Shown piece by piece: positions 25,150 to 37,428 of a DNA stretch of 64,000 bases. The stretch lies in NCBI GenBank assembly GCA_029891385.1, contig CM057228.1, positions 37,504,523 through 37,568,522 on the forward strand, in the 5' to 3' direction. Every line of letters starts with the position of its first letter. Positions within the stretch are counted from its first letter, which is position 1. The DNA is from Erythroxylum novogranatense (Eukaryota; Streptophyta; Magnoliopsida; Malpighiales; Erythroxylaceae). The position numbers and the translations under genes are program-made. The notes beneath the pieces were generated by a model. It was not told where the DNA came from, searched no databases, and worked only from the letters and a program-made list of their open reading frames with translations.

Positions 25150-25315
25150 GTAGCTAATTAAAAGAAACAAGTCACGGGGTTGACTCAAATAAGTCACACC
25201 CGTGACTTAAATGAAGTTGTAGTCATGACTCGTGACTCAATCACGGGTGTGACTTATTTATATTGATAAATTAAGTCACACTCGTGACTCAATCATGGGT
25301 GTGACTTATTGATAT
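25150..25315. repeat. GTCAC-word array
   Basis: At least seven words occur in both orientations (GTCACGGGGTTGACTC, AAGTCACACCCGTGACTT, AATCACGGGTGTGACTTA, AAGTCACACTCGTGACTC and variants). The clearest repeat unit has a period near 55 bp at its right end. Confidence 0.85.
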
Positions 25316-25796
25316 TAAAATTTATCACTTTTTTTTTTTACTTTGCTTATTTACAACAATCTTAAGCAAGAAACACTTATATTAAAAATTTGAACATTTA
25401 TTTTATACTTCCCTCATCCATGGCGATCATATTATAATTTTGTTTTAGTATTAAAATTTTCAGCTTTTATGTTTTACTTTCCTTATTTACAGCAATCATC
25501 TTACAATTTTGTTTTAGCTCTTATATAATCGAGTTACACTTATAATACATATTATTTATTATAATGCATATTACTTAGCTAAACAAAAGATGATTTAATA
25601 TTATAATTTTGTTTTTAGTATTAAAATATCCAACTTTCATTTTCACTTTCCTTATTTACAACAATCATCTTATAATTTTGTTTTTAGTTGTTATATAATT
25701 GACTTATACTTATAATACATATTACTTATTATAATTACAATACATATTACTCACCTAAGCAAAAGATGATTTAAAATATATCTGAAGGTGTCACCT

Positions 25797-26525
25797 AGGA
25801 TTGTTTGGTTCTACTTTTATTTTTCTATTGCAGTTTTAGCTTTTAGTCTTTATTTTTAGTTTTTAGTTTTTTTCAAATAAAAATAAAACCTGTTTGGTTG
25901 TTAATATTAATGTAGTTGTTTTTTTTATCACTGATAATAATTACATTTTAGATAAAACTTAAAGATAAATTATTTTTAATTAAATATATTTATTTAATCT
26001 CTTATATAATATTTATTAGCAAATTATTAATAAAATTAATGTTATTTTAATAAAATAAATAATTTAAAATTAAATTTTATTTATAAATTAATATTTATTT
26101 AAAATATATTTTAATTATTAAATAAATTTTATTTGAATATTTATATATTTTAAATTTAATTATATATAATTTAATTATAAAATTACATAAAATTATGAAT
26201 AAAATTAAATTAAATTATTCATAATTTTATTGATAATAAATTTAAAATTTTAAATATATAAATATAATGTTGAATTAAATTATTCATAATTTGTATTAAA
26301 ATAAATAATTATATAATATATATTTAAATGATAGTAAATCGATTATAAAAAACGAAAATGAAAACAAAACCACTTTTATGATTTTCATAATTTTTGAAAA
26401 CTGGAAGAAACCAAAATCAAAAACAAAAATTAAAAACTCAAACAAACAACATTTTTTACTAAATTTGAAAAGAAAAACAAAAAACAAAAAACAAAACATA
26501 AAAATGAAAACAAACACCTCCTAAG
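25797..26525. mobile_element. MITE-like element with TGTTTG terminal inverted repeats
   Basis: The left side reads TAGGATTGTTTGGTTCTACTTTTATTTTT. The right side, reverse complemented, reads TAGGAGGTGTTTGTTTTCATTTTTATG. The interior is AT-rich and partly self-complementary, and has no coding capacity. The target duplication is unclear, so the superfamily (hAT, Mutator or Harbinger-like) is not assigned. Confidence 0.5.
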
Positions 26526-27100
26526 ATTTTATGTCCGTCAGTATACATGAAGTTGTGTCCACTAGAAAGAGAAGCTATCTTTAAAATGCGGTCGTAGGAT
26601 TCGTCGAAGCAATTGACGAATGTAACATCCCGTCACCGATGGGAACGTTATTATAGTAAATTTGGATTGGGTTGTGATTTTGTACAAGAACTTCAGTATT
26701 CATGCACTCGTGAAAATTCTCAGCTTGGTGTTTTTGTGAAAATGAGAATTTGTGTGTCGACTGAGCTGGAGTGATTTATGCGTATTCAACATTAAATTGC
26801 AAAGTGAGTACCGAAGAAATTTCCGGTACAATGACTGTATCATTGACACTCCAATTAAAGATATGATTTAGGAATTTTTTGTTATTGAATTTCGAAAAGA
26901 TTTATGAAAATCTAAATAAATGAAATGATTGAATTGGAAAATTGATAGGCATGAAATCGAGTAATTTGGAAAGAGTTGAATTTCAAATCAGTCTCTAAGG
27001 GTCGGAATTTTCGAATTGAAATAGTAAAGTTATAAGAATTTGGTATGAGGGCAATTTGGGCAAGATACTTAAGAGTATTAGGTTTAAGGTTAATTGGAGA

Positions 27101-27140
27101 GGGTAAAATGGACATTTCACGATTTGAAATGTTATAAAAA
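27101..27140 (+). promoter_or_regulatory. LTR promoter-like module
   Basis: GGGTAAAATGGAC (27101-27113) is followed by 19 bp and TATAAAAA (27133-27140). An identical module lies in the other LTR at 42561-42601. Confidence 0.6.
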
Positions 27141-27514
27141 GGAAATTGGGTTTGAAAATGGGAAGGAAAGGAAGATCCCGTGGGAGAAGGAGAGGAAGAG
27201 AAGAAGAATGTGATTTTTGACGAAATCTCGAAGAGTTTATAGATTCTGTGAGCCAAATCAAGTAAGTTTAAGCCTCTTCCTTCTTCAATAGTTGATCAAT
27301 TCTTGTTTTTAGTGTTAAAAGTTATAGATTTAGGTGTTTTTATGTTGGGTTTTAGGGTTATCGAATATGGATGGTTTTGGTTGATTTGGTAAACAATATT
27401 GGGTTAAAGTGGATTGGAAATGGATTATTAGTGAGGTTTAAGTGTTTAGAATGATTTATGTATTAAATGGATTGGAAGAGTTGGTTTGAAAATGGTGAAA
27501 AACTGGATGCGGGG

Positions 27515-27620
27515 AAGGAGACGGCTCGCACGTCACGACGAATGCAGGGCCGCACATCGCGACGTGAATGAGGGAGCACGCCGCGGCGAGCTTCTCTTCG
27601 CCACGGCGAGGACCCCTTTC
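27515..27620. repeat. CGTCGCGACG / CGCCGCGGCG word array
   Basis: GCACGTCACGACGAA, GCACATCGCGACGTGAA, GCACGCCGCGGCGAG and CGCCACGGCGAGG follow each other. They are variants of two 10-bp palindromes in an otherwise AT-rich LTR. Confidence 0.75.
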
Positions 27621-28216
27621 TCCTGAATGTATACGCTTTGGGTTTTAAACCATAAATTGTCGTACAGATTGTCAAGGGAGATTAAACTTCGGATTTCTGA
27701 AATGAATTGACTGATTTAAGTATTATTGAGTTCTGATAAATAGAGAATTTATTGACGGGGAAAATCCTTGGGTTAGTACCGGGAATGTCACGGAAGTGCA
27801 TGACACATTTATTTTAGAAAATTGCTACATGAGTATTATTTCTGATTGGACAATGTGTAAAAATAGAGTGTTTGAATTGTGATAGAGGCTTTTGGGAAAG
27901 TCAGTCCACCGTCATTGCTGAGACTGCCAAGCGTTAGCGCGGAAACCAGGTGAGTGACCTAGACGGTTCTCAAAGTATTAAATGTTATAATTCAGTGATT
28001 TAAATTCTCTGAAGTAAAATGATGAGATAATATTGAATGTGAACTCCGGATAGAAGGTCCAGAATATTGAAGTGATAGTATAAAGATATGTTATGAGAAT
28101 GTGAAAGTGTAATTGTGTTTGTGATGTGGAAATCTGGAATAGATTAGAAATGACTGTGATATACTGATCAGACCTACAAGCTCGACTACTGAAAAAGAGC
28201 CTCAAGCTCGAAAGGG

Positions 28217-28310
28217 AATAGTGCATACCCAGAGGGCTCTCCTATCCCTAAGACGCGTGGGAAGTAGTGCATACCCAGAGGGCTCTCTACCCCTAAGATG
28301 CGTTCAATGA
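28217..28310. repeat. 46-bp tandem repeat, two copies
   Basis: AGTGCATACCCAGAGGGCTC...CCTAAGACGCG occurs twice here and about four times, less regularly, in the partner LTR (43727-43960). Confidence 0.8.
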
Positions 28311-29349
28311 TTAATGAGCCCTTGACGGGACAGTTCAGAGCGAATGGCTCAACGATTAATGTGCCCTTATAGGGACAGTATAAATTCTTGGTCACAAAAC
28401 TGATATGAATTGATAGTGGGTTACATACTGCATTTATTATGATATGTTTGATTGAAGATAGGCGAAATGCCATACACTGGTGTGAAAACAGTTATGGGGT
28501 ACTCCTAATTATAGAATGTATGACTGATTGTGATATGCTTAGTGTTGTATGGAATATTAGAGCTGTTGACCAGAGTTGCCATCGATTAGAGCTTTTAGCT
28601 CAACGTGTGAAAATGAACTTCGAGTTCATGACTGATTCAGAGCCTTAGGCTCAACGTATAATGAACCCGGTATCCAGTATTGGATAAGGGTCAGATATTA
28701 TTGAGCCCATCGATGGGACAGTTTCGGCACTAGGTCACAGCCAAATGAAAATTAAATAGTAAGCGAGTGAAATACTTATGTATCAAAAAATGGGATGTAT
28801 GAATATAGATTTCTGTAAATATGTAAATGGGGAATTGTTGAGAAAATGTATTACGAGATAGAGATAGATCTATGGGAATTGAAAAATGAGATCAAATAGA
28901 AAGAATGAAACCATAAGTTATTATTTGATTTTGTACTTGAGTGAGCGGACCATCGATGATGGTCACTCATTGAGTTTGCAAAAACTCATCCAAAATCTGC
29001 AATTGTTTTGCAGGACTCAGAAGAATACCCCTTAGGTAACGGGTGTATAGTGATCGCAGAGTGATATTAGAGGACGGGATCAGTTGCGTCTGCATTAGAG
29101 TGAGGACTCTGCATATTTATTATTGTGTATTTTTATGAGGACCCTCGTGGTCATTGTGCCTACCAGTCTTGTTAAATAAATTGTTTTTCCGAAATATACA
29201 TATATATGTAAGTGTATGTTTGCTTCAAAACAAAATTTTATTACTGTGTTTTAACTGAGTGTGGTATCATCCCATCCTCGCAGGGCATGAATCTGGATAT
29301 CACATCAATGTCGGGTCCGGGTCTTACGAGAGTGGGGTGCTACATTAAA

Positions 29350-29361
29350 TAGTATCAGAGC
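29350..29361 (+). promoter_or_regulatory. primer-binding site (Met-tRNA type)
   Basis: TAGTATCAGAGC differs by one base from TGGTATCAGAGC, the standard complement of the initiator Met-tRNA 3' end, and lies 5 bp inside the 5' LTR. Confidence 0.75.
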
Positions 29362-30455
29362 CCAGAAGTACGAACTTACATGGGCATTTTCTGAAATATA
29401 GGTCAAATCGTATACAGTAAAGACATGTTAGAGCATACCATGGCAACTGATCCCTAATCTGAGTCCCAAGAGTATGAGTCTTGCGCATGAAGAAGTGTTG
29501 AGTATATGTGTTAAGTGTTTCAGTATGAAAAGAGAAATGAAATATCAGTATTGAGCCAATGAGGATTATGGGCAGTTGAAAATGGGAAAAGTACAACTCG
29601 AGGAAGCGAGGCCCGAGAGGCCGAGGCCCTTTTTGGGGACGCGAGGCCCGAGAGGCCGAGGTTCTACAGATTGTTAATAATATTCACATTGTACTATGGG
29701 TGTAAACCCTTCAATGCGATATGAATGTGAAGATAGTGGTATGGGCCAATTTAGGAAAACAAGTGGTATAAAAGTGAATAATGAGGTTTTATGTATAAAT
29801 TGGATTAAATGAAAGTGGAAATTTTGCAATACCCTAGAGGGGTCATTTTGGACATGGGAAGAATAGCGGTTCAAAGTAATAGGAGTTAATGAGTTAGCAT
29901 GAAAATGTGTCCATGTTTGATCAAAAGCTTAGGGATGACGAGGAAATAGTGATTCTGATGGGTATGCTCAATAAAATGGGATAAATGGGATAAGAGGAAA
30001 TGAGAAAAAGGCAGATAAAGATTCATTGAAATTGAGAAGAATATCGGTTAATATGATCGGAATGTGAACTTGTATAAGGACATGTCGATGTGAGATAAAA
30101 GCTCATGATGATCAGGTATTATGATTCAGATTTGCGTGGTTGATAAAATGGGAAAAATTGGGAATGTGAAATAGTACGCGATCTGATAAAGTAAATATAG
30201 ATTGACTGTATTCGGGTTAGTATGTATTACTGGCTATTGATATGGGACCGAAATGCTTTGCCTTCGAAGGAAATAAAGAAGCAAAGTTATTGACAAAATG
30301 AAGTGGAAATGGTATGATTAAGGTGTACAAGCCAGGTTAGTAAGGAGATAACTAAGTAGACATGGTTTTTAAATGTGACAATAGATTGGGTGCTAAGATT
30401 GCATTTCTTGATGCTTCCGCGTTTATAATTCTAAGTGGATTGGGAATATGCACAT
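29362..30455 (+). other. outer element interior, left part
   Basis: No gag domain is recognisable. A short GC-rich duplication (29600-29665, GCGAGGCCCGAGAGGCCGAGG twice) is the only distinct feature. The stretch ends at the nested insertion, which is flanked by CACAT (30451-30455). Confidence 0.6.
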
Positions 30456-32560
30456 TGTTGGACCCCGTTTTCGAAGCCCAACATCGGACATAAAAGCGTG
30501 GTGCTTGATGCGTGGGCTGGGCCTCCCAACCTTATCAACATGCACTTGAGCAAATTTCTAAATGATTCAATACGTAAGATTTGAAACATAAACATGCATG
30601 CCTCATTAATATCCAAAAAATGAGTTTTACAAAGCTTTAATAACATTTCAAACCAAATTACAAACTTTGAGTTCAAGTGTCAAAAGTACAAAAATACACT
30701 TGAACTAATCAAACTCGAAATGAAACTAAAGCCTTGTCTTCCAAAAGTACATCTTGAAAATACATAAACGTAATAATTCGGAGTGATGCCATAACTCTTG
30801 ACTTACTTAGTCACTTGCTCGTCACCTGAATGGCGAGAGTAAAGGGGGTGAGCTATAAAGCTCACGGGAATACATTTATAATATAGAAATAAGCAAAATT
30901 ATTAGAAAGATAACTCATTGCCATGATACACTTTGAAATCATAGTGATTGAGCATATGCGAATCGTCAACTCAAAAATGCCTGATTGATAACAATTCATG
31001 AGTAAAATTCCAAATTTGAATGCGTGAAACATGATAACAAATCATAAACACATAAGCATAGCATAATGGTTTGGGTTAGTCCGGGTTCATGACGTACTAC
31101 GCATTCCCATCGAAATGGTTATGTGTAGTCGTAGTTTCTTGAGGGAGTCCTTGTGGGGAGCTCCATGCCACTTGCGGGCAGGCGGGCGAAGCCTTTTCAT
31201 GGTCAACGTGCATGTGACGGTTCTTGGGACATACCACAAACCCACATATTATGCATGATTCAAAGTCTTGTAAACTTGATTTGCCAAACTGGCACTTGTT
31301 TAGAAAATCACTTTTCACATATTTTGTAAATCATGATTTCATGTGCATGTATTCTTGAAATGAGAAAACCCTTTTTGAAACCTTTTTATTAGTCATGAAT
31401 GCAAATCATATGGCAAAAATATAATCAATTCACATTAGAACATAAGGCAACATTGATGATGCAATTTAAAGCATTAAATCTTTCTTGATTTGAACAAAAC
31501 AATGAGTGACTTATTTACTCTATTATAAATATGAACCCACCTTGAATTCCTTGCTTATACTTGCTCAGGAATGAGTTTCCTCTTGATCCTCTTGCTCCTC
31601 TTGCCTCACTTGATTTCCTAAAACAAGAACCAAAATCCCATTCAATAACTCATGCTGAAACAATAATTATATTCTTAACTTCCATCCAAAATTTCATATC
31701 CTTAGAGACTGATTTAGAACTTCACTTCTTCACAAAACTTGTAGATCTATGATTCTAGTTAACAACGCAACAAAAATCACTTCAATTGGACTTCTATAAC
31801 AAAATATATGCCCAAAACATCAAAATTTATCTTTACTGGAAACTGAGGGCTCGCCGCGGCGAAGGCCACGCTCGTCGCGACGAACACATCTGCCTCGCAC
31901 GTCGCGACGAATGACCTTGTACACGTCGCGACGAACAACCTTGTGCACGTCGCGACGTGCAGGTCTGGAGAACGACTCCAAACCTGAACTTTCCAACATT
32001 TTCACACTTCAATCCTTCCCTTAAGCACATACAACACATCTAAACTTTGATTCAAGTCCAATACTACATTTCTAACTCATTTCAAACCTCAGAATCAGTC
32101 ACAAAATCAACAACCCAAAGAATTCCTAACTCATGCAACTCTAATCTAGGGTTTTATCCATCTCAAACAAGAAGAAATAAACTCATACTTACTTGTTGAA
32201 GCTTCAAATTCGATCAAAAATCGTTAAACCTAGCTTTCCTCTTTTCTTCTTCTTCTTCCTCTCTTGCTACGACTCCCTCTTCTCCTTTCTTTCTTTCTTT
32301 CTCTAACACTTAAGCTAAAATGAAAGCAAAAAGACTACCATGCCCCTCCTTGCAAAGCCTAAATCTAACCAACTTAAGTAATCTTCCCAAAAATGCCCTC
32401 ACTCATTAACCCTTTCATAAACACTTATTTCATACTAAACTCAAATAATTCTTAATTTTTTTCCACTAACACTTCCAATTAAATAAAAAAAAGCAACAAA
32501 TCATACCATTTACATAATTCATGCTTAATAACACCAATAACAAAATTTTGGGGCCCAACA
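30456..32560 (-). repeat. 3' LTR of inner gypsy element
   Basis: It runs TGTTGGACCCCG...GGGGCCCAACA as read on the plus strand, 2,105 bp. It differs from its partner by scattered substitutions and by lacking a ~45-bp segment present near 39100-39145. Confidence 0.92.
31855..31968. repeat. CGTCGCGACG word array in 3' LTR
   Basis: CTCGCCGCGGCGAAG is followed by four copies of CGTCGCGACG whose starts are 27, 24 and 24 bp apart. All spacings are multiples of three, so both strands stay open across the array. Confidence 0.85.
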
Positions 32561-32576
32561 TTTCTCCCCCTCTTAA
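32561..32576 (-). promoter_or_regulatory. polypurine tract of inner gypsy element
   Basis: The minus strand reads AAGAGGGGGAGAAA directly before the 3' LTR. This is the usual plus-strand primer position, overlapping the last codons of pol. Confidence 0.85.
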
Positions 32577-35500
32577 AAGAAATTTTGTCCTCGAAATTTA
32601 CCTGAATCATCGAAGAGACAAGGATACTTCTCCTTCATGGCGTCCAATGGCTCCCACGTGGCCTCTTCCACTGAATGATTCCTCCACAGGACTTTAGCTA
32701 GCTGAACCGTCTTATTTCTGAGGACATTTTTCTTGGTGTCCAAAATCTCCACTGGAATCTCCTCATAACTCAAATCATCTCTCAACTGAACCTCTGTGGC
32801 CTGAATGATATGAGAAGGATCCGATCTATACCTCCTCAGCATGGAAACATGAAAAATATCGTGAATCTGAGACAATTCCGGGGGTAACGCCAATCTGTAG
32901 GCTAGAGGTCCAACCTTCTTAAGAATGTCATAAGGACCCACATATCTTGGACTCAACTTGCCTTTCTTTCCAAACCTCGTGACTCCTTTCCAAGGAGACG
33001 TCTTAAGGAACACTTTCTCACCGACTTCATACTCCATCTCTTTTCGGTGAGCATCAGTGTAGCTCTTTATCCTATCCTGAGCTGCCTTAAGCCGCTGCTT
33101 AACCATATTGACTTTCTCCACTGCCATCTGAATCAACTCTGGTCCTACCAGTTTCCTCTCTCCTTCTTCGTCCCAACAAATCGGAGTTCTACACCTCCTT
33201 CCATACAGAGCCTCATATGGAGCCATCTGAATGCTCGAATGGTACGAATTATTATAAGCGAATTCGACCAATGACAAGTGCTCATCCCAAGCTCCCTTGA
33301 AATCCATAGCACATGCCTTGAGCATTCCCTCTAGTGTCTGAATGGTCCTGTCAAATTGACCATCCGTCTGAGGGTGAAATGCCATGCTAAAATTCAACTT
33401 TGTCCCTAAAGCTTCCTGCAAGCTTCTCCAAAATCTCGAAGTAAACCGAGGATCCCTGTCAGAAACTATGAAATCTGAAATCCCATGCAATCTTACTATC
33501 TCATCAATGTACTTCTTTGCTAGCACATGTAAAGAATCAGTCTGCTTGATCACCAAGAAATGGGTTGACTTCGTCAACCTATCCACAATAACCCAAATGG
33601 CATCATGCTTCCTACTAGTCTTGGGCAAACCCATCAGAAAATCCATGGTCACTCTTTGCCACTTCCACTCAGGAATGGACAATGGCCTCAACTTACCTGA
33701 AGGTGCCTGGTGTTCAGCCTTGACTTGCTGACACACTAGACACTTATTGACATACTCTGCTACATCCCTCTTTATGCCCTTCCACCAGAAATGCTCTCTC
33801 AAATCCTCAGACATCCCGGTGCTACACAGGTGCATGGCATAAGGCGCATTGTGTGCCTCATCCAAAATCTCATCCTTAACCTCCTTGACATCTGGAATGC
33901 AAAGCCTGTTCTCCACTGTCATGAGTCCATCATCCCTTACTACTACTTCAGAAGTCTTACCATTCTGAATTTCCTCCTGAAGCTTGCTCAAATCTGCATC
34001 CTGTGCCTGCAACTCCCTAACCTTCTCCCTGAGTATCGGCCTTACTCGGAAGTTAGCTAGAAGACAATCTGGTTCCTCCTGTTTCAAGCTTATCTTAAGC
34101 TTGGCCATCTCTTCCAATAAAGGAAGATAAACTGCATGAACATGGGCAATTGACGACTTCCTACTCAAAGCATCTGCCACTACATTTACCTTGCCTGGAT
34201 GATACTCAATCAGCAAGTCATAATCCTTAAGCAACTCAATCCACCTTCTCTGTCTCAAATTCAGTTCCTTCTGGCTCAGTAAATACTTAAGACTCTTGTG
34301 ATCAGTAAAGATCCTTGTTTGAACCCCATAAAGATAATGCCTCCAAATTTTCAAGGCAAAGATCACTGCTGCCAACTCCAAATCATGAGTCGGATAATTC
34401 AACTCATACGGCTTCATTTGCCTTGAAGCATAAGCTATCACCCTGTCTCCCTACATCAATACACAACCTAGACCCTTTCTCGAAGCGTCACTATACACGG
34501 TATAGCCCTCATCACCCGAAGGCAGAATCAGAATTGGAGCACTTGTCAATCTGTGCTTGAGTTCCTCAAAGCTCTGCTGACATTCATCACTCCAGATAAA
34601 CTTCTGATTCTTCCTCAATAGCTTAGTCATCGGAGCAGCTATCATGGAGAATCCTTCCATAAACCTCCTGTAATAACCTGCCAGACCCAGAAAACTTCTC
34701 ACCTCTGTCACTGTCTTGGGCGCATGCCAATTTACCACTGCTTCAACTTTCCTCGGATCAACATGTACACCCTCCTACGAAATCACATGTCCAAGGAATG
34801 TCACCTCATGAAGCCAAAACTCACACTTGCTAAACTTAGCATAGAGCTCTCTCTCCCTCAAAGTCTGCAATACAATCCTGAGATGCTCCTCATGTTCTTC
34901 TTCACTCTTCGAATACACCAGAATGTCATCTATAAACACTATGACAAACTGATCCAGATACTCCTTGAAGACCCTATTCATAAGATCCATAAAAACAGCT
35001 GGAGCATTGGTCAATCCAAATGGCATGACTAAAAACTCATAATGTCTATACCGAGTTCTGAAGGCTGTCTTGCTTACATCAGACTCTTTGATTCGGAGCT
35101 GATGATAGCCTGACTTGAGATCAATCTTGGAGAAGACCCTTGCTCCCTGTAGCTGGTCAAACAGATCATCTATCTGTGGCAAAGGATACTTGTTCTTAAT
35201 TGTCACCTTGTTGAGTCTCCGATAGTCAATACACATCCGCCACGATCCATCCTTCTTCTTAACAAATAGAACCGGCGCTCCCCATGGTGACGAACTCGGC
35301 CTAACATACCCCTTCTCTAACAGTTCCTCCAACTGTTCCTTAAGTTCCCTCAACTCAGCTGGAGCCATCCTATAAGGTGGTATTGAAATAGGTGCGGTTC
35401 CGGGAATCAAGTCAATGGCGAACTTGATTTCCCTCACTGGCGGCAGACCTGGCAATTCCTCTGGAAACACATTTGGAAACTCCCTCACTATCAGAAAATC

Positions 35501-36163
35501 CTCTAACTTCCCTTCATTCACATCGACATCTACAACATGTGCCAAGAAGGCTTCACACCCCTGGCCCATCATTCTTTCAGCTAACATAGCCGAAATCAGT
35601 CTTGGCGAAGATGTTTTCCTGTCCCCCTTGAAAATCACCTTCTCACCGTTGCCCATCTCAAATTCCACCTCTTTCCGACCACAATCCAGCTTTGCCAGAT
35701 ATTTCTCCATAACATCCATCCCCAGAATAATATCTAACCCTCTTAGGTCTAGAGGTAGTAAGTCCACTACGAACCTAGCACCATCTATGAAAAGCTCACA
35801 CTGCTCATATACCTGACTGATCACCACATTCCTCCCTAGAGGAGTACTAACAAGCAAAGGCTTATCCAAAGGCACAGAATTCACACCATGCAATGCTATG
35901 CTTGCAGAAACAAATGAATGCGTGGAACCATAATCAATTAAAACAAATACTGCTGAGTCAAGCAATTGAGCCATACCCGTGACAACCTCAGGTCCAGCTG
36001 CAGCTTCCTCCCTAGTCATGGCGAATACCCTTGCCTGAGCCTGACCCCTTGGCCTTCCTGAAGGAATAGCCTTCCTTGCAGTTCCAGAGCTGCCTACCTC
36101 AGTAACTGGTCTGGTTCCCACCGTTTCTGCTCGCCTCTGGGCTTGAAACTGCGACCTGGACAA
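32573..36163 (-). pseudogene. gypsy pol polyprotein: PR, RT, RNase H, integrase, chromodomain
   Basis: Three consecutive in-phase frames (36163-34775, 34738-34451, 34441-32573) are separated only by two nonsense codons (TAG near 34773 and near 34450). In order: protease-like [13 protein letters not shown] with [16 protein letters not shown] and the catalytic [12 protein letters not shown]; RNase H ([23 protein letters not shown]). Then integrase: a zinc-binding region ending KCLVCQQVK, and core residues in [16 protein letters not shown] and [11 protein letters not shown]. The C-terminal [14 protein letters not shown]...[13 protein letters not shown] is a chromodomain. The integrase catalytic Glu appears as Asp (QFDRT instead of the usual Q.ERT), and the protease has DYG where DSG/DPG is usual. 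Confidence 0.93.
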
Positions 36164-36170
36164 TCCTTGA

Positions 36171-37272
36171 TCATATTCCCCTTCTCACCGCATCGAAAAC
36201 AGACTCCAAGCAACTTGAGACACTCTCCCTAGTGATGTTTCCCACACTGGTCACATAGGGGATTAGTGAACCAGATCTTTCCTGCTCTTCCAGTGCCTCC
36301 CACATTAGAGGCTTGCCCTGACACTGCCCTTATCTGCTTATTCCTGGTAGAGCCACTGCTACCCACTTCACTCTGAGTGTGAAAGCTTCTCGTGCTCCTC
36401 TCAGGCATCGATGCACTTGATCCCTTCTTAAAAGACTGGTCCCTGATCCTCCTTTTCCTGCTTACTTCATTTCTTATGTTCTCCAGTTTTTCAGCCTGGA
36501 GTGCAGCATCCACTAATTGCTGGTAATCACAGAAATTGTGGATCAAAACTTTCTCCCTGATCTCCAAGTGAAGACCTCCCTCAAACTTACGACATTTGTC
36601 TTCCTCTGACGCCACAATGTTGGCTGCATAACGAGAAAGCTGTGTGAACTTCAGCTCATACTCGCTCACACTCATGTCCCTCTGACTGAGGTTCAGAAAC
36701 TCCCTGGCCTTATCTTGCACATAGACTCTGGAGAGATACTTCTTCCTGAACACTTCCCTAAAGTCTCTTCATGTCAGCACCGAAGGAACAACCTGACTGT
36801 GAGGCACTAATTCTCACCAATGCAGTGCGTCTCTCTGTAGCAAACTGAGTGCATAATCTAACTTCTCCTCATCTGAGCATTTCATCTGAACTAGAACCCT
36901 CTCGGTCCTCTTCAACTAGGCTTCAGTCTCTTCTGGATTCGTCATCCCACTGAAATCCATAGCCCCAAACTTACGGAGCTTGTCATACTGCCCACTCCTG
37001 TCTACTGGAGCTTGCATCGGGACCTGAGATCTCTGACCCATGGCATACGTGAAAGCCTGAGCAAAGGCTAGAAAGAAACTCGGATCCATGGGATTTGCTT
37101 GAGGCATAGGAGGAAGCGGAGGAGGCACTTCTTGTTGCAAACTAGGTGCCTCAGAAATCGGAGCAAAATGTGTCCCAGCATCCTGCGGGACATGGGATTC
37201 ATCCGTGCTCCCTTGACGAGAATGAGACCGAGTCATAGCTCCTCGAGTTCTCTTTCGAGGTGAAATTTTCAC
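36171..37272 (-). pseudogene. gypsy gag
   Basis: The frame opens at 37272 (MKISPRKRTRGAMTRSHSRQ) and runs to a stop near 36915. Reading resumes in the same phase through two more stops (near 36835 and 36772) to the 174-residue frame at 36753-36229. That frame has the capsid-like segment (SRYAANIVASEEDKCRKFEG) and ends at a zinc-knuckle-like CDQCGKHH. A second knuckle ([14 protein letters not shown]) follows a stop and has Asn where His is expected. The three upstream stops lie where related gags usually have Trp (recalled, not aligned), consistent with C-to-T change on the other strand. Confidence 0.87.
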
Positions 37273-37411
37273 TCCTTCAATATAAAACCATTGAAAACTT
37301 TAGTTCAAACAAAACAATTTTCAAAGCATGTAAAAACAGTTCAAATCATGTAAAACAATGCAAGTTATTCCTTGAAAGCAATGCCATGTAACCCTGGACC
37401 TAAACCTAGGC

Positions 37412-37423
37412 GCTCTGATACCA
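37412..37423 (-). promoter_or_regulatory. primer-binding site of inner gypsy element
   Basis: The plus strand GCTCTGATACCA is TGGTATCAGAGC on the element strand, a perfect match to the initiator Met-tRNA primer site, 5 bp inside the 5' LTR. Confidence 0.92.
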
Positions 37424-37428
37424 CAGCA

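Larger units (their letters stand above)
26621..29344 (+). repeat. 5' LTR of outer element
   Basis: It starts TGTAACATCCCGTCACC and ends GTGGGGTGCTACA; 2,724 bp. It carries a promoter-like module, a CpG-rich word array and a 46-bp tandem repeat, listed separately. It is closely similar to 42082-44980 throughout. Confidence 0.9.

Noticed and set aside
26912..27261. minus-strand ORFs of 114 and 88 codons, repeated at 42373-42825
   Set aside because: They fall inside both LTRs of the outer element, across its promoter module; duplication of the ORFs reflects LTR identity, not a gene pair.
32573..37272. infectious retrovirus or envelope-bearing element
   Set aside because: Domain order, chromodomain and lack of an envelope-like frame between pol and the LTR identify an ordinary plant chromovirus retrotransposon.
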